A DNA stretch of 64,000 nt from Sulfitobacter sp. THAF37 (GTDB taxonomy: Bacteria > Pseudomonadota > Alphaproteobacteria > Rhodobacterales > Rhodobacteraceae): the NCBI RefSeq assembly GCF_009363555.1, contig NZ_CP045372.1, positions 3,049,501 through 3,113,500 on the forward strand, read 5' to 3'. A program made the position numbers and the translations under genes. Positions 25,736 through 36,530 of this stretch are shown here, piece after piece; position 1 is the stretch's first letter, and each line of letters opens with the position of its first letter. The notes below the pieces were generated by a model. The model did no database searches. It saw only the letters and a list, made by a program, of their open reading frames with translations, and was not told the origin of the DNA.

Positions 25736-26167
25736 CTATTCGGCGGCATCCGGCATTTCGTCGGAAGGTCCGGTCTGCGGCGGGGATGATTGGCGCACCT
25801 TGGCAATCATGACGCGGCCGTTTGAAAACTGTTTTTCGCGGCGGACCTTGACCTTGCCAAGGTCCGGCAAGTTCAGCTCGCGGCTGTCCGCCAGCGCCTC
25901 ACCCAGGACGGCAAGCATGCTTTCGATAACCGGCTTGGCATCCCTTTTCTTGATGCCGGAACGCTTGACGACCTTGTCGATCAGTTCCTTCTTGCGCAGC
26001 TCGGGGCCAAGGATGACCGGCTGCGGCGATTTGACGACTGTCGGAGCTGGCGATGCGGCGGCGGCGGGCGCGTTGCCGTCAATCGCGGTGACCGGAGCGG
26101 GAGTGGATGATTTTGTTGCCACGGGGGTCTTTCTGGTCCTTGAGGACCTGGTTGATTTGGTTGCCAT
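25736..26167 (-). CDS. HU/IHF-family DNA-binding protein with a basic N-terminal tail
   Basis: A 143-residue protein. The first 60 residues are a low-complexity Lys/Arg/Ser/Thr then Ala/Pro-rich tail (MATKSTRSSRTRKTP), resembling histone H1-like tails. Residues 68-130 match the HU/IHF fold: RKKELIDKVVKRSGIKKRDA, a central helix ESMLAVLGEAL and LNLPDLGKVKVRREKQF. The usual DNA-inserting beta-arm with its Pro is shortened. The ATG at 26167 has GAGG 7 nt upstream. It likely compacts or shapes DNA. It stands alone after tRNA-Val. Confidence 0.8.
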   Translation of the reverse strand: MATKSTRSSRTRKTPVATKSSTPAPVTAIDGNAPAAAASPAPTVVKSPQPVILGPELRKKELIDKVVKRSGIKKRDAKPVIESMLAVLGEALADSRELNLPDLGKVKVRREKQFSNGRVMIAKVRQSSPPQTGPSDEMPDAAE

Positions 26168-26203
26168 TGTACTGCCTCGTAGATTTTTTGCTTTTCTTCC
26201 CAT

Positions 26204-26604
26204 CTAGCACAACGAATTTCGCGTGGATATGAAAATACACGCCACGCTCTGCGAAATCGCCTGACTGTGCCGATCTTGCGCATTTTTTCCACGAAGGCGC
26301 GTGGGAATCGTCATTTCTGCGTCGCGCGCCATCAGTTGATGCCGTTGATGTTGCAATACGCCCTCACCGGGCACCTGCCGGTCTCTGTTGACCGATGCGA
26401 TCAGGTCACTTCAGTATTTACGCATCTTCTTCAGGATATTTCAGGAAAGACCTTATTGCAGCATCCGCACTGTCGCGGTGCATCGCGACCTCGTCTGTCG
26501 CTGCCCGTTCGTGTGCCGAACCCGCGGCAAGCGCGCCCGTCATCGTGGAAGAGATTTCAGCCTCTTCCGGCGGCCCAACAGAGGCTGGCCGCGGGCCACC
26601 AAGG
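26204..26604. other. Intergenic stretch without identifiable genes
   Basis: No frame here has a plausible start with a ribosome-binding site or a recognisable protein. It contains the promoter region of the HU-like gene, which is AT-richer near 26200-26240, and otherwise sequence of ordinary composition up to the lon terminator. Confidence 0.5.
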
Positions 26605-26638
26605 AAAAAGCGCCCCGACTTGCATCGGGGCGCTTTGC
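26605..26638 (-). terminator. Rho-independent terminator of lon
   Basis: AAAGCGCCCCGA (26607-26618) pairs perfectly with TCGGGGCGCTTT (26625-26636) around TTGCAT. On the minus strand it lies 23 bp after the lon stop and ends in T-rich sequence (CCTT and TTTTTCC). Confidence 0.85.
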
Positions 26639-26660
26639 TGTTTCAGGGCCTCGTCGCGGC

Positions 26661-29072
26661 TTAATGCGTGGTGGCGCTGTCGCCCGATCCCTTCTGCGCG
26701 GCAAGTGTCGCGGCCGCGGCGGCGTCCTCGGCCTCCTGATCCCATTCGATCGGGTCAGGCATGGACACCAGCGCATGTTCCAGCACTTCGGAGACGTGGC
26801 TGACGGGAATGATGGTCAACCCTTCCTTCACGTTGTCCGGAATATCCGGCAGGTCCTTTTCGTTCTCCTCGGGGATCAGCACGGTGGTGATACCGCCGCG
26901 CAGGGCCGCGAGAAGCTTTTCCTTCAGCCCGCCGATGGCGGACGCATTGCCGCGCAATGTGACCTCGCCGGTCATGGCGATGTCCTTGCGCACGGGGATC
27001 TGCGTCAGCACCGAAACGATGGCCGTCACCATGGCCAGACCCGCGCTGGGTCCGTCCTTGGGTGTGGCCCCGTCCGGCACGTGAACGTGGATGTCCAACG
27101 TGTCAAAACGCGGCGGCTTGACCCCGATCCTCGGGCTGATCGACCGCACATAGCTGGAGGCCGCGTCGATGGACTCCTTCATCACATCGCCCAGTTTCCC
27201 GGTTGTCTTCATCCGGCCCTTGCCCGGCAGGCGCAACGCCTCGATCGACAGCAGCTCGCCCCCGACAGAGGTATAGGCAAGGCCGGTCACGACCCCGATC
27301 TGGTCTTCTTTTTCGGCCAGACCGTAACGGTGTTTGCGCACACCCAGGAAGTCCTCAAGGTTGTCGCCGGTGACGGTGATGCTGTCCTCTTCCTTGCGGA
27401 TGATCTTGGTCAGCGACTTGCGCGCCACCTTGGCGATTTCACGCTCAAGGTTCCGCACGCCCGCCTCGCGGGTGTAGTAGCGGATCATGCCGGTCAGCGC
27501 GGAATCCTCGATCGAGAATTCCTTGGCCTTCAGACCGTGATTCTTGACCTGCTTGGCCACCAGATGCTGCTTGGCAATCTCGCGCTTCTCGTCCTCGGTG
27601 TAACCGGACAGCGGAATGATCTCCATCCGGTCCAGCAATGGCCCCGGCATGTTATAGCTGTTCGACGTGGTCAGGAACATCACGTTCGACAGATCATATT
27701 CCACTTCGAGATAGTGGTCCACGAAGGTCGAGTTCTGTTCCGGGTCAAGCACTTCGAGCATGGCAGACGCAGGATCGCCACGGAAGTCCTGCCCCATCTT
27801 GTCGATCTCGTCGAGCAGGATGAGCGGGTTCGTTGTCTTGGCCTTTTTCAGCGCCTGGATGATCTTGCCCGGCATGGAGCCGATGTAGGTCCGGCGGTGG
27901 CCCCGGATCTCGCTCTCGTCCCGGACGCCGCCCAGCGAGATGCGGATGAACTCGCGGCCCGTTGCCTTGGCCACGGATTTACCCAAAGACGTCTTGCCCA
28001 CGCCCGGCGGGCCGACAAGACACATGATCGGCCCCTTCAGCTTGGACGACCGCTGCTGCACGGCAAGGTATTCGACGATGCGTTCCTTCACCTTTTCCAG
28101 ACCGTAGTGATCGTCATCCAGCACCTTCTGAGCCTTCGACAGGTCCTTCTTGGTGCGCGACTTCACGCCCCACGGGATGGACAGCATCCAGTCGAGGTAG
28201 TTGCGTACCACGGTCGCTTCCGCAGACATCGGCGACATGTTCTTGAGCTTCTTCAGCTCTGCGTCTGCCTTTTCGCGCGCCTCTTTCGACAGCTTGGTCT
28301 CGGCAATCTTGGCCTCCAGTTCGGCGACCTCGTTCTTGCCGTCCTCGCCGTCGCCCAGCTCCTGCTGGATCGCCTTCATCTGTTCGTTGAGGTAATATTC
28401 GCGCTGGGTCCGCTCCATCTGCGACTTCACGCGGGTCTTGATCTTTTTCTCGACCTGCAGGACCGACATTTCGCCCTGCATCAGGCCATAGACCTTTTCC
28501 AGCCGTTCAGAGACCGACAGCGTCTCAAGCAGGTCCTGCTTTTGCTCAACTTCGATGCCCAGATGGCCGGCGACCAGATCGGCTAGCCGCGCAGGCTCTG
28601 CCGACTCGCCCACGGCGGTCAGCGCCTCGTCCGGCACGTTCTTCTTGACCTTGGCATAGCGTTCGAATTCGTCCGCGACGGTCTTGATCAGCGCCTGCGT
28701 GGTCGCGGCATCGCCCGGCATCTCGGTCAGATACTCGGCGCGCGCTTCGAAAAAGTTCTCGTTTTCAAGGTATTCGGTGATGCGCACCCGCGCCTGCCCT
28801 TCGACCAGCACCTTCACGGTGCCGTCGGGCAGCTTGAGCAGTTGCAGCACATTGGCCAGCACGCCAGCCTTGAAAATGCCCTTGCTGTCGGGGTCGTCCT
28901 CACCGGGGTCGATCTGGCTCGACAGCAGGATCTGCTTGTCGTCGGACATCACTTCCTCAAGTGCGCGCACGGATTTATCGCGGCCGACGAACAGCGGTAC
29001 GATCATATGCGGGAACACGACGATATCGCGCAGCGGCAACACCGGGTAGGATGCGTTAAGTGGCTCTAACAT
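26661..29072 (-). CDS. lon: ATP-dependent protease Lon
   Basis: An 803-residue protein of normal Lon length: N-terminal substrate-recognition domain ([20 protein letters not shown]), coiled middle, AAA+ module with Walker [10 protein letters not shown], Walker [12 protein letters not shown], and C-terminal Ser-Lys protease with Ser676 ([11 protein letters not shown]) and Lys719 (GGLKEK). It degrades misfolded and regulatory proteins in the cytosol. The ATG at 29072 gives the canonical [16 protein letters not shown] start. It is a single-gene unit with its own terminator. Confidence 0.97.
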   Translation of the reverse strand: MLEPLNASYPVLPLRDIVVFPHMIVPLFVGRDKSVRALEEVMSDDKQILLSSQIDPGEDDPDSKGIFKAGVLANVLQLLKLPDGTVKVLVEGQARVRITEYLENENFFEARAEYLTEMPGDAATTQALIKTVADEFERYAKVKKNVPDEALTAVGESAEPARLADLVAGHLGIEVEQKQDLLETLSVSERLEKVYGLMQGEMSVLQVEKKIKTRVKSQMERTQREYYLNEQMKAIQQELGDGEDGKNEVAELEAKIAETKLSKEAREKADAELKKLKNMSPMSAEATVVRNYLDWMLSIPWGVKSRTKKDLSKAQKVLDDDHYGLEKVKERIVEYLAVQQRSSKLKGPIMCLVGPPGVGKTSLGKSVAKATGREFIRISLGGVRDESEIRGHRRTYIGSMPGKIIQALKKAKTTNPLILLDEIDKMGQDFRGDPASAMLEVLDPEQNSTFVDHYLEVEYDLSNVMFLTTSNSYNMPGPLLDRMEIIPLSGYTEDEKREIAKQHLVAKQVKNHGLKAKEFSIEDSALTGMIRYYTREAGVRNLEREIAKVARKSLTKIIRKEEDSITVTGDNLEDFLGVRKHRYGLAEKEDQIGVVTGLAYTSVGGELLSIEALRLPGKGRMKTTGKLGDVMKESIDAASSYVRSISPRIGVKPPRFDTLDIHVHVPDGATPKDGPSAGLAMVTAIVSVLTQIPVRKDIAMTGEVTLRGNASAIGGLKEKLLAALRGGITTVLIPEENEKDLPDIPDNVKEGLTIIPVSHVSEVLEHALVSMPDPIEWDQEAEDAAAAATLAAQKGSGDSATTH

Positions 29073-29323
29073 GCTCTTTTCCTTATACTAGCAAGACGAA
29101 AAGGTCCCTTTCTAGGCAACCGCCTTCGTCTCCTGTCATGGGGTGGATATGTATACCCGACCCGCCTGTTTCAATCCCTTTCAGGACCCCGGACCATCAT
29201 CGCGCGCCTGCCCGGACATGGCAACCGGCGTTTTGACCCGCGACGCGCCTGTTCGCGCGTGATGGGCCGCCATGCGCGACGAACCGGTCGCCGCGCATGA
29301 ATTTTCAGCAGCCGGTTCCGGCG

Positions 29324-30421
29324 TTACTCTGCCGCGTCGCGGCGGTATTCGGGATAATCCGTGAACCCCTCGCGCCCGCCACCGTAGTAGGTGTCCCTGT
29401 CGCCCTCCGCGATGGGCAGATCGTGCTTGTAGCGTTCGACCAGATCGGGGTTGGCGATGAACGGGCGGCCAATGGCGATGAATTCCGCGTGGCCGTCTTC
29501 AACCGCCTTGAGCGCCATCTGGCGGTCATAGCCGTTGTTGGCCATGTAGGGGCCTTTGAACAGCTCGCGCAGCTTGACGATGCTCTGCCCCTCTTCCAGG
29601 TCACGCGCCCCGCCGGTCGCACCTTCGACCATGTGGAGATAGGCCAGGTTGAAACGGTTCAGCGCCTCGACCACGTATTCAAAAGTTTCTTGCGGGTTGT
29701 CATCGCTGATGCCGTTGGCGGGCGAGAACGGCGAGAGCCGAAGACCGACACGGTCGCCCCCCCACACCTTCGTCACCGCGTCCATCACCTCAAGCAGCAG
29801 CTTGGCGCGGTTTTCCACCGGGCCACCGTAGCCATCGGTGCGGTAGTTGCTGCCGGTCTTCAGGAACTGGTCCAGCAGGTAGCCGTTGGCGCCATGCACC
29901 TCGACCCCGTCAAAGCCCGCCTCCTTGGCCATCTTCGCGGCATTGGTATAGTCGGCGATCAGGCGCGGAATTTCCACAAGTTCCAGCGCGCGGGGATCCG
30001 ACGTGTTCTCGAACCCGTTCGCGGTAAAGGTTTTCACCCCCGCGTTGCTGGCCGAAGGGGCCACCGGTTGCTGACCGTTCGGCTGCAACGAGGTATGGCT
30101 GATCCGGCCCACATGCCAAAGCTGCACGACGATCTTGCCGCCCGCCTCGTGCACGGCATCCGTCACCCTGCGCCAGGCCGCGGCCTGACCGGGCGTGTGG
30201 ATGCCCGGGGTCTGGATGTACCCCTTGCCTTCGGGGCTGATCTGGGTCGCCTCGGTGATGATGATGCCGGCACCGGCGCGCTGGCGGTAGTAATCGACAT
30301 GCATGTCGCCCACTTCGCCGGTGTCGTTGTCCGCGCGGTTGCGGGTCAGCGGCGCCATCACCATGCGGTTGCGTGCCTCGATTGCCCCGGCCTTGCCGGG
30401 GGTGAAGAGCGGTTGGGTCAT
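29324..30421 (-). CDS. Old Yellow Enzyme family alkene reductase (NemA-like)
   Basis: A 365-residue FMN-dependent (beta/alpha)8-barrel oxidoreductase. MAPLTRNRA binds FMN, WHVGRISH and EVHGANGYLLDQFL hold substrate- and FMN-binding His/Asn residues, NYRTDGYGGPVENR carries the catalytic Tyr, and FIAIGRPFIANPDLV closes the phosphate site. Such enzymes reduce activated C=C bonds, N-ethylmaleimide or nitrate esters with NAD(P)H. The ATG at 30421 has AGGA 8-9 nt upstream. Its promoter region is bounded by the TIR element 112 bp upstream. Confidence 0.92.
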   Translation of the reverse strand: MTQPLFTPGKAGAIEARNRMVMAPLTRNRADNDTGEVGDMHVDYYRQRAGAGIIITEATQISPEGKGYIQTPGIHTPGQAAAWRRVTDAVHEAGGKIVVQLWHVGRISHTSLQPNGQQPVAPSASNAGVKTFTANGFENTSDPRALELVEIPRLIADYTNAAKMAKEAGFDGVEVHGANGYLLDQFLKTGSNYRTDGYGGPVENRAKLLLEVMDAVTKVWGGDRVGLRLSPFSPANGISDDNPQETFEYVVEALNRFNLAYLHMVEGATGGARDLEEGQSIVKLRELFKGPYMANNGYDRQMALKAVEDGHAEFIAIGRPFIANPDLVERYKHDLPIAEGDRDTYYGGGREGFTDYPEYRRDAAE

Positions 30422-30532
30422 TTCGGGAGTCCTTGGAATGTTTCCTTTGGCAATCGAAGGTAATCCCTCCCCTCGCCCTTGCAAGAGCATGCAACCCCGC
30501 CATGCGCCCATCACAGCGCGGCGCCGGATCGC

Positions 30533-30885
30533 TAGGCTCTGGACACATTAATTCCATACGCTCAGTTTGACAGATTTTTCCGAAGACAAGAAGCACCTGC
30601 GCAGGAATAGTGGTTCTATTTCAAGCAGATGTGACGCAGATTGCGGGAAAATCCGTCAACCCCGTCACGCCCAAGGCGTGCCAGTATGCCACGGCGCTCC
30701 TTCGGAGCGACGGGCGGCGATTTCACTTCATTTCAACGTCTTGGGTCGCTTGCAGATAGAACCCACCGCTGCCCGGCAGGGCATTGCGCAGCAATGTCCC
30801 GAGAGGGGATTGGCTGCACGCCCCAAACCATTGAAATCTCGTGAAATCGCCGCTGAGCATATAGAATTAATGGGTCCAGAGCCTA
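30533..30885. mobile_element. MITE-like element A (353 bp, 33-bp TIRs)
   Basis: Bases 30533-30565 and 30853-30885 are inverted repeats matching at 30 of 33 positions, each reading TAGGCTCTGGACMCATTAAT at the outer end. Both ends are TA, compatible with TA target duplication. No transposase is encoded. A truncated copy lies at 11308-11396 and a decayed one at 22713-22912, so this is a dispersed family. The right end supplies the TAG stop of tgt (30883-30885). Its interior shows no convincing gene. Confidence 0.8.
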
Positions 30886-32010
30886 CAGCGGGTCGATATC
30901 GCCCTGCGCGCGGGTCGCGTGGAAATCGGCTTGCCATGCGCCGAAGGTGCCCGCCGCAATCGCCGCCCGCATCCCGGCCATGATGTCCTGAAAATAGTGC
31001 AGGTTGTGCCAGGTCAGCAGCATGGAGCTTATGATCTCCTGGCTGCGGAAAACATGGTGCAGATAGGCGCGGGAATAGTGGCGGCAGGCCGGACAGGAGC
31101 AATTTTCATCCAGCGGGCGTGGATCGTCCGCGTGGCGCGCATTCTTGATGTTCAGCACGCCGAGCCGGGTAAACACCTGCCCCGTGCGCCCCGACCGCGA
31201 CGGCAGCACGCAATCCATCATGTCGATGCCCCTGGCCACCGCGCCCACGATGTCATCGGGCTTGCCCACGCCCATCAGATACCGCGGTTTGTCCTCGGGC
31301 AGCTGGTCGGCGGCATAGTCCAGACAGTCGAACATCGCCGCCTGCCCCTCGCCCACCGCCAGACCGCCAACCGCGTATCCGTCGAACCCGATCTCGCGCA
31401 GGGCCTCGGCGCTGTGCTGGCGCAGGTCGCGTTCCAGCCCGCCCTGCTGGATGCCGAACAGCGCATGGCCGGGCCGGTCGCCAAAGGCGTCCTTCGACCG
31501 CTTTGCCCATCGCATCGACAGCTCCATGCTGTCGGCAATGCGGTCGCGCGATGCGGGCAATGCGGGGCACTCGTCGAAACACATGACGATGTCGCTGCCC
31601 AGCAGCGCCTGTATCTCCATCGAGCGTTCCGGCGTGATCTCGTGCCGCGATCCGTCGATATGGCTCTTGAAGGTCACACCGCGCTCGGTCAGCTTGCGCA
31701 GATCGGCAAGGCTCATCACCTGGAAACCGCCCGAATCCGTCAGGATCGGCCCGGACCAGTTCATGAACCTGTGCAGCCCGCCCAGACGCGCCACCCGCTC
31801 TGCCGTGGGGCGCAGCATCAGATGGTAGGTGTTGCCCAGCAGGATATCGGCCCCGGTGGCGGCCACGTTTTCGGGCATCATCGCCTTGACCGTCGCGGCG
31901 GTGCCCACCGGCATGAAGGCGGGCGTGCGGATATCGCCCCTCGGCGTGTGGATCACCCCGGTGCGTGCCTTGCCATCCGTGGCCTGTCTTTCAAAGGTGA
32001 TCGGGGTCAT
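30883..32010 (-). CDS. tgt: Queuine tRNA-ribosyltransferase (tRNA-guanine transglycosylase)
   Basis: A 375-residue TIM-barrel enzyme that swaps guanine-34 for the queuosine precursor preQ1 in GUN-anticodon tRNAs. [13 protein letters not shown] carries a catalytic Asp, [13 protein letters not shown] and GGLAVGEGQ are substrate loops, [11 protein letters not shown] holds the second Asp, and [16 protein letters not shown] gives the Zn site. AAGGA lies 8 nt before the ATG. The stop codon lies at the very edge of a TIR element, so the last residues (GDIDPL) may have been altered by that insertion. Confidence 0.96.
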   Translation of the reverse strand: MTPITFERQATDGKARTGVIHTPRGDIRTPAFMPVGTAATVKAMMPENVAATGADILLGNTYHLMLRPTAERVARLGGLHRFMNWSGPILTDSGGFQVMSLADLRKLTERGVTFKSHIDGSRHEITPERSMEIQALLGSDIVMCFDECPALPASRDRIADSMELSMRWAKRSKDAFGDRPGHALFGIQQGGLERDLRQHSAEALREIGFDGYAVGGLAVGEGQAAMFDCLDYAADQLPEDKPRYLMGVGKPDDIVGAVARGIDMMDCVLPSRSGRTGQVFTRLGVLNIKNARHADDPRPLDENCSCPACRHYSRAYLHHVFRSQEIISSMLLTWHNLHYFQDIMAGMRAAIAAGTFGAWQADFHATRAQGDIDPL

Positions 32011-32121
32011 GCGTCCGTCCTTTCGCCGCCTCTGCAGGCGGATACCCCCTTGCGGTGAAACTTGCAATTCGCAGTGAAAGAGGCGCAGATATGAAGAGGA
32101 CCACCTCAAGAGGATTGCACA

Positions 32122-33015
32122 GTGGACATCGAGAACCTGATCGTCGGAGTGCTGGAAAACAACCTGGCCTTCCTGCTGCTGGCTGTCCTTGTCGTCATTG
32201 TCATCTTCAAGGCGGTCAAGATCGTGCCGCAGTCCGAACAGCACGTCGTCGAACGCTTCGGCAGGCTGCGCAAGGTGCTGGGGCCCGGCATCAACATGAT
32301 CGTCCCCTTCATCGACCGCGTGGCGCACCGGGTGTCGATCCTTGAGCGGCAGCTGCCAACCGCCAGCCAGGATGCGATCACCCGCGACAACGTGCTGACC
32401 CAGGTGGACACCTCGGTCTTCTATCGCATCACCGAACCGGAAAAGACCGTCTACCGCATCCGCGACGTGGACAGCGCGATCTCGACCACCGTGGCGGGGA
32501 TCGTCCGCGCCGAGATCGGCAAGATGGACCTCGACGAGGTGCAGGCGAACCGCTCGGCCCTGATCACCACCATCAAGGCCAACGTGGAGGACGCGGTGGA
32601 CAACTGGGGGATCGAGGTCACACGGGCCGAGATACTCGATGTGAACCTTGATGCCGCCACCCGCGCCGCGATGATGCAACAGCTCAACGCCGAACGTGCC
32701 CGCCGTGCCCAGGTGACCGAAGCCGAGGGCAAGAAGCGCGCGGTGGAACTGGCCGCCGATGCCGAGCTTTACGCGTCTGAACAGACCGCCAAGGCACGCC
32801 GCGTGCTGGCCGAGGCCGAAGCCTATGCAACCCAGGTCGTGGCCGAGGCGATCAATCAGAACGGGCTGGAAGCCGCGCAATACCAGATCGCCCTGAAACA
32901 GGTCGAAGCCCTGAACGGCATGGGGTCGGGCCAGGGCAATCAGACGATCATTGTCCCCGCAGAGGCGCTGGCCGCCTTTGGCGATGCGTTCAAGCTGCTC
33001 GGGGGGCGAGGCTGA
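32122..33015 (+). CDS. SPFH/Band 7 membrane protein (QmcA/stomatin-like)
   Basis: A 297-residue protein with one N-terminal membrane helix (about residues 14-31), then an SPFH domain ([37 protein letters not shown]) and a long Ala/Glu-rich coiled coil ([20 protein letters not shown]). Such proteins form large cytoplasm-facing cage oligomers that scaffold membrane microdomains and protease complexes. The start is GTG with GAGG 9 nt upstream. The following NfeD gene overlaps its stop, the classic SPFH/NfeD operon pairing. Confidence 0.93.
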   Translation: MDIENLIVGVLENNLAFLLLAVLVVIVIFKAVKIVPQSEQHVVERFGRLRKVLGPGINMIVPFIDRVAHRVSILERQLPTASQDAITRDNVLTQVDTSVFYRITEPEKTVYRIRDVDSAISTTVAGIVRAEIGKMDLDEVQANRSALITTIKANVEDAVDNWGIEVTRAEILDVNLDAATRAAMMQQLNAERARRAQVTEAEGKKRAVELAADAELYASEQTAKARRVLAEAEAYATQVVAEAINQNGLEAAQYQIALKQVEALNGMGSGQGNQTIIVPAEALAAFGDAFKLLGGRG

Positions 33016-33290
33016 TGGCGGCCTATCTGACGCTCTGGTGGGTCTGGATCTGCATCGCACTGGCGCTTGGCGTGCTGGAACTGCTGACACCCGGCTTCAT
33101 CTTTCTGGCCTTCGGGTTGGGTGCCATCATCATGGCGGGCCTCGTGCTGGTGCTGCCTACGGGCAACGTGCCGGCCCTGCTTGCGCTTTTTGCGATCCTG
33201 TCCCTGCTGGTCTGGATCGGCCTGCGCTATGCCTTCCGTCGGCAGTCCAGCGGCGCGCGTATCATCACCCGCGATATCAACGAAAACTGA
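33015..33290 (+). CDS. NfeD family short membrane protein
   Basis: A 91-residue protein with two to three membrane helices and the motif [20 protein letters not shown] typical of short NfeD (NfeD1b) partners of SPFH proteins. The C-terminal OB-fold is largely missing; only a 20-residue basic tail follows. Its ATG overlaps the SPFH stop (TGATG), so translation is coupled. It likely forms a complex with the SPFH protein in the inner membrane. Confidence 0.85.
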   Translation: MAAYLTLWWVWICIALALGVLELLTPGFIFLAFGLGAIIMAGLVLVLPTGNVPALLALFAILSLLVWIGLRYAFRRQSSGARIITRDINEN

Positions 33291-33332
33291 AGGCGCGCTT
33301 GACCCCGGGCGCGGCGGACTAATTACCTGACG

Positions 33333-35003
33333 ATGCAGCCGACCCCGATCATCCGCTTTTTCCGACAGCTCGCCCTGCGGCTGGTGCTGGTGCTGGTCTG
33401 CACCGCCTCTGCCGCCTGGGCGCAGGACCCCTGGTTCGAGCAGGACAGTCTCAACCCCGGCCTGCCGCCCGCACCGTCCTCCATGGACCGCGCCACACCG
33501 ATGGCGGCGATGGAAACATTTCTGCACCTCACGGACCAGGGACACTTCAGCGAAGCGGCGCATCTGCTGGACCTGTCCGACGTCGCGCAGGCCGACCAGC
33601 AGTTCGTCGGCGCGGTCCGCGCAGAGGAACTGGCGGTCATCCTTGAGCGCAAGGTGGTCATCCCCTGGTCCTCGCTTGAGGATCGGCCCGATGGCTGGAT
33701 CTCGGGCAGTTCCGACGACAACGACACCGGGCGGGTGCGCCGCTCGATCCTGATCGACCGGCTGGAACGCAGCGGTCATCCGGTGCCCCTGCGGCTCAAC
33801 CGGATCAAGGTCGGAGAGGACGCGGCACCGGTCTGGGTGTTCTCGCGACAGACGGTGGACAACATCCCGGCACTGCACGAACTCTACGGGCCCACCGAAC
33901 TGGAAATGGCCATGCCCGAATGGCTGCGCGTCCCGGCATTCTGGGGCATGTTCCTTTGGGAAGTGCTGTTCCTGCCGGCCTTCATGCTGCTTGCCCTGAT
34001 CGCGGCGACAATCGCCTACCGCATCCTGCGCCGGATCGGCGACAATGCCAAACACCGCAGCGTGCGGTTCGTCGCGCGGTCGTCGAAATGGCCCGCGGCG
34101 ATCATCATCTTCGCCTTCACCATCGGGACGGCCACCAGCCGCATTCTCGTAGTGACGGGGATCATCGACGCGGTGGTGTCGCCCCTGGTGCTGATTTCCT
34201 ACGTGGTGGCGATCACGCTGGCAATCGTATTGGTCATCGACGAGATCTTCGACCGCATCAGCGTTTCCTCCGCGACCGAACTGGCCGACCCGGAGAACGC
34301 GCATCTGCGGGCGGTTGCGACCACCATTTCCGCCGCGAGAAAATTCGTGATCGTGATCGCCACGCTGGCGGCTTCGGGGGTTGTGCTCAGCTCCATCACC
34401 ACCTTCGGCACGCTCGGCCTGTCGCTGCTGGCCTCTGCCGGTGCCCTGACGGTGGTGCTGGGTTTCGCGGCGCGCGAGGTGCTGGGCAATATCCTGGCCT
34501 CCGTCCAGATCGCGCTGAACCGCTCCGCCCGGATCGGCGATCTGCTGATGTTCGAAGGCTATTTCTGCACCGTCGAGCGGATCGACTTTACCTATGTGCA
34601 GCTGATGGTCTGGGATGGAACCCGCCTGATCGTGCCGGTCAGCACCTTCGTTTCGGACCCGTTCGAGAACTGGTCGATCGAGGATACCGAAATGATACGG
34701 CCCATTTATCTGACCCTCGCGCATGGGGCGGACGTGGCGCATCTGCGCAAGGTCTTCTTCGACCTGCTGGACAAGGAGGACCCCTCCGATGTGGCGCCGA
34801 TGGACCGCGCAAAGGTCAACGTGATCGAACAGGACGCCATTGGCATGAAGGTCCGCTTTGAACTTCCAACAGCCAATCCCGGCACCTTTTGGGACGTGGA
34901 ATGCCGCGTCCGCGAGGCGCTGCTGGCCGAGGCCGCCCGCCTGGAGTGCGAAAGCGACCGCCGGGTCTTTCCGATGATCCCGCAGGACATCACACCGGCT
35001 TGA
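33333..35003 (+). CDS. MscS-family mechanosensitive ion channel with N-terminal periplasmic domain
   Basis: A 556-residue protein. It begins with a signal peptide or anchor (LVLVLVCTASAAWA), followed by a soluble periplasmic domain of about 170 residues. Then come several membrane helices (about 205-375) and the MscS pore helix ASAGALTVVLGFAAREVLGN and core GILASVQ-type region (NILASVQIALNRSARIGDLL), with the conserved beta domain (LMVWDGTRLIVPVSTF). These channels open under membrane tension to release osmolytes on osmotic downshock. It is larger than MscS itself, like the YbdG/YnaI-type extended family. Confidence 0.88.
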   Translation: MQPTPIIRFFRQLALRLVLVLVCTASAAWAQDPWFEQDSLNPGLPPAPSSMDRATPMAAMETFLHLTDQGHFSEAAHLLDLSDVAQADQQFVGAVRAEELAVILERKVVIPWSSLEDRPDGWISGSSDDNDTGRVRRSILIDRLERSGHPVPLRLNRIKVGEDAAPVWVFSRQTVDNIPALHELYGPTELEMAMPEWLRVPAFWGMFLWEVLFLPAFMLLALIAATIAYRILRRIGDNAKHRSVRFVARSSKWPAAIIIFAFTIGTATSRILVVTGIIDAVVSPLVLISYVVAITLAIVLVIDEIFDRISVSSATELADPENAHLRAVATTISAARKFVIVIATLAASGVVLSSITTFGTLGLSLLASAGALTVVLGFAAREVLGNILASVQIALNRSARIGDLLMFEGYFCTVERIDFTYVQLMVWDGTRLIVPVSTFVSDPFENWSIEDTEMIRPIYLTLAHGADVAHLRKVFFDLLDKEDPSDVAPMDRAKVNVIEQDAIGMKVRFELPTANPGTFWDVECRVREALLAEAARLECESDRRVFPMIPQDITPA

Positions 35004-35054
35004 AGCCACGCGGGCAAGCCGATAGGCAGACCGGGCAGCAGCAGGAGAACCGCC

Positions 35055-36434
35055 ATGAACGCTTTGACATTCGGCTGGGAAGAATGGGTATCCTTGCCCG
35101 ACCTCGGTCTGCCCGCCATCAAGGCCAAGGTGGATACCGGCGCGCGCACCTCGGCACTGCATGCACACGACATCGAAACCTTCGGCTCCTCCGCCAAACC
35201 CAAGGTGCGGTTCAACGTCCACCCCATTCCGGGCCGCGAAGACATTTCGATCACCTGTTCCGCCCCCCTCATCGACCGCCGCGAGGTCACGTCCTCCAAC
35301 GGGGAAAGCGAACAGCGCCTCGTCATCGGGTCGACGCTGGAGGTGGCTGGCGAACGCTGGCCGATCGAGATCACCCTGACCAACCGGGCCAGCATGAACA
35401 GCCGCATGCTGCTGGGCCGTCAGGCGCTGGGGGATAACATCATCATCTCCGCAACCGAGCGGCGGCTGCAGCCCGACCTCAGCTATGACGTCTATCACAG
35501 TGCAAAGGTCCGTCACGCGGCCCCCCGGCGGGCCCTGCGCATCGCCGTTCTCAGCCGCGAGGACAACTATTCCACCCGCCGCCTTGTCGAAGCCGGTGAG
35601 GAACGCGGCCACACCGTCGAGGTGATCGACACCACACGCTGCTACATGGCGATCAATGCTCTCGCCCCCGAAGTGCATTACGACGGCAAGCGCCTGCCGC
35701 GCTACGATGCCGTGATCCCGCGCATCGGCGCATCCATCACCGCCTACGGAACCGCCGTGATCCGCCAGTTCGAAACCATCGGCACATACAGTGTCAACGG
35801 CAGCGCGGGGATCACCGCCAGCCGCGACAAGCTGCACGCGCACCAGATCCTCGCCTCCAAGAAGATCGGCATGCCCACGACCGCCTTCGCCGCGTCGCCC
35901 AAGGACACGAGCAACCTGATGGCGCTGGTCGGCACCGCCCCGCTGATCGTCAAACTGCTGGAATCGACCCAGGGCAAGGGCGTGGTGCTGGCCGAGACGA
36001 AAAAGGCCGCCGAATCCGTGATCGATGCCTTCCGGGGTCTCAAGGCGAACTTCCTGGTGCAGGATTTCGTGAAAGAGGCGGCAGGCGAGGACATCCGCTG
36101 CCTGGTGGTGGCGGGCAAGGTCGTGGCGGCGATGAAACGCACCGGGGCGGAGGGGGATTTCCGCTCCAACCTGCACCGGGGCGGATCGGCCAAGGTTGTG
36201 CGCATCTCGAAAGAGGAACGTGACACCGCCGTGCGCGCCGCCCGCGCCTTTGGCCTGGGCAAGGCGGGGGTGGACCTGCTGCGCTCCGAGACCGGGCCGA
36301 AGGTGCTTGAGGTCAATTCCTCCCCCGGTTTCGAAGGCATCGAAAAGGCCACCGGCAAGGATATCGTCGGCAAGATCTATGACGAGATCGAAGCACGGGT
36401 GAAACCGCAGCCAAGCCGGCGGCGCAAGTCGTGA
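35055..36434 (+). CDS. rimK: RimB-RimK fusion: retropepsin-like domain plus ATP-grasp ligase
   Basis: A 459-residue protein. Residues 1-150 match the RimB / putative ATP-dependent Zn-protease (pepsin-like) domain: [20 protein letters not shown], with the DTGA active-site triad, and [10 protein letters not shown]. Residues 160-459 are the RimK ATP-grasp ligase ([63 protein letters not shown]). RimK adds glutamates to ribosomal protein S6, and RimB removes or limits them, so the fusion puts both activities in one chain. AGGAG lies 8 nt before the ATG. Cytosolic. The architecture is clear; the S6 target is inferred. Confidence 0.88.
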   Translation: MNALTFGWEEWVSLPDLGLPAIKAKVDTGARTSALHAHDIETFGSSAKPKVRFNVHPIPGREDISITCSAPLIDRREVTSSNGESEQRLVIGSTLEVAGERWPIEITLTNRASMNSRMLLGRQALGDNIIISATERRLQPDLSYDVYHSAKVRHAAPRRALRIAVLSREDNYSTRRLVEAGEERGHTVEVIDTTRCYMAINALAPEVHYDGKRLPRYDAVIPRIGASITAYGTAVIRQFETIGTYSVNGSAGITASRDKLHAHQILASKKIGMPTTAFAASPKDTSNLMALVGTAPLIVKLLESTQGKGVVLAETKKAAESVIDAFRGLKANFLVQDFVKEAAGEDIRCLVVAGKVVAAMKRTGAEGDFRSNLHRGGSAKVVRISKEERDTAVRAARAFGLGKAGVDLLRSETGPKVLEVNSSPGFEGIEKATGKDIVGKIYDEIEARVKPQPSRRRKS

Positions 36435-36530
36435 CGCAGACCTGGCGCTCAGGCAGATTGGCCGCCCCCCTCTGGACGCGGGACGGGCCTATCCCTATAT
36501 AAACAGTCAGGAACCAGAGCAGAGGCAGAA

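Noticed and set aside
26388..28586. 732-codon plus-strand open frame over lon
   Set aside because: Antisense of lon in high-GC DNA; no recognisable motifs or ribosome-binding site.
32940..36176. 1078-codon minus-strand open frame
   Set aside because: It runs opposite nfeD, mscS and rimK, which all have clear motifs; its own product is His/Gly/Asp-rich without family resemblance, a high-GC antisense artefact.
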